From positions 558,001-622,000 of the forward strand of contig OZ251246.1 in NCBI GenBank assembly GCA_965240325.2: 64,000 bases of DNA, given 5' to 3'. The DNA comes from Rebecca billardiae RCC1528 (taxonomy: Eukaryota; Haptophyta). The position numbers were made by a program, and so were the translations under genes. The notes beneath the pieces were generated by a model. It had not been told where the DNA came from and made no database searches. It saw only the letters and a program-made list of their open reading frames with translations. This document shows, in pieces, positions 62,777 through 64,000 of the stretch (position 1 is its first letter; every line of letters starts with the position of its first letter).

Positions 62777-63045
62777 GGTCCGCCTCCGACGGTCGGGCGG
62801 TGGCCGGTTCGCAGACCCGGTTCGCCGCGGACAGCGCGTTGAGAACGTGCAGCAGGCTTCTTGCCCTTATCGCAGCGCGCCGATGCAGCAGCCCTCGTCG
62901 TAGCAGACGATCCTCGTCGGGCGAGACGTGGCTTTTCGGCTATGGCACCAGAGCAGTGCTGAATCGTGCGCGCGCCAAGCAGGCGGCTTGCTCGCGATAG
63001 ATTACACACGTCACGCGACATGCTGCACGCAGCACCATCATTTAC

Positions 63046-63149
63046 CCGGCGGCGCTACCATCGGCGACGGCTTCATGGGCGGTGACAGTTGGCGGGCGTC
63101 AATCTCGCCTGCCTGAGCTGTGTGCGTCTCTTATTCTTAGTAAACTGTT
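63046..63149 (+). repeat. R1 repeat, 5'-truncated copy
   Basis: CCGGCGGCGCTACCATCGGC to TATTCTTAGTAAACTGTT; almost identical to 56868-56969. Confidence 0.85.
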
Positions 63150-63206
63150 GCTGTTTATTACACTAATAAATCAGTACGCGTAATTACATACTGAGCTGCT
63201 ACGTAC

Positions 63207-63546
<340 letters not shown>

Positions 63547-64000
63547 GTAAAGTGCGATCTGGACGTCAGCTGGACGTGACATTAGTGTAACGGTTCGTTA
63601 CGAGCGAATCGTACTCGTCTTCCCGGATCGCGTGACGTCCGGACTGGGCCACATCCGGATCGTCGGAGGTGACGTGCCCCGGCACGATGGGCGATGGCGG
63701 ATATGCGGGACGGCGCCTGCACGTGCCTCCGGACCCGCCTCCCGCTTGCTGCTCACGCAGTCAGCTGCGACCGTGGCGCATGATCGCAGAAGCAGTGCCG
63801 GCAGTACGGCCTGCATCAGCTAGTGCCGCGCCGTCGTGGCGCGCGCGGTACGGTTGCGGCGTTGCGCGTTTGCAGCGCTCGCAGCTCGGCGACGGCACGC
63901 GCGTGCGGCTCAGGTGTGTCAAATGCGGTCTCGTCGGCGCGCTTTCGCCTGCCACCTCGTGCACCCGTGCCGCCAGTTTCATCGTCTTCATGAGGACTGC

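Overview
The window is nuclear DNA from a GC-rich eukaryotic microalga. Protein genes are split by short GT-AG introns (about 88-194 nt). They include a eukaryotic ribosomal protein (RPL3), plant/protist-style membrane hybrid histidine kinases, a cyclic-nucleotide-domain/ankyrin ion channel, a gamma carbonic anhydrase and an ELO fatty-acid elongase. Exon and intron composition and this gene mix fit a haptophyte (Prymnesium/Chrysochromulina/Emiliania-like) best. Another GC-rich alga cannot be excluded from sequence alone.

Layout. 0-9.5 kb: RPL3 (four exons), a hybrid histidine kinase (four exons), and a small organelle-targeted protein built of Asp-Tyr/Trp-Pro-Ser-Ser repeats. 9.87-17.24 kb: a 7.4-kb foldback (palindromic) element with ~590-bp terminal inverted arms, each continuing inward into an array of ~214-bp repeats. 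18.3-18.7 kb: a minisatellite of 17 units. 21-26.6 kb: a histidine-kinase-like membrane protein with degenerate catalytic motifs, then a Prx5-type peroxiredoxin (three exons). 28.9-34.8 kb: a small secreted protein, an FkbM-family methyltransferase and, divergently, a class A FAD monooxygenase. An inverted duplication of their 5' ends lies between the last two. 36.7-38.4 kb: a divergent pair, a RAMA-like nuclear protein (minus) and a Cys-containing membrane/secreted protein (plus). 39.1-43.9 kb: a copia-type LTR retrotransposon with seemingly identical 864-bp LTRs but a gutted interior. 46.7-55.4 kb: one five-exon gene for a ~2,727-residue protein holding two complete six-TM channel modules in tandem, each with a cyclic-nucleotide-binding-like domain and ankyrin repeats. 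55.4-64 kb: dispersed repeats, a nuclear-type hypothetical protein, and a head-to-head gamma carbonic anhydrase/ELO elongase pair.

How the pieces relate. Most genes are housekeeping or signalling genes with no operon logic. Three divergent gene pairs have short shared promoters: methyltransferase/monooxygenase, RAMA-like/membrane protein, and carbonic anhydrase/elongase. The standout gene is the double channel: neither pore carries the canonical GYG potassium filter. The intergenic space is rich in structured DNA: foldback elements, a 3'-anchored short retroposon family with eight copies, a second repeat family whose two copies sit next to TA microsatellites, a 49-bp palindrome inside a gene, and several tandem arrays. 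Many of the longest open frames are artefacts of GC-rich codon usage on the antisense strand or of repeats, and were rejected.
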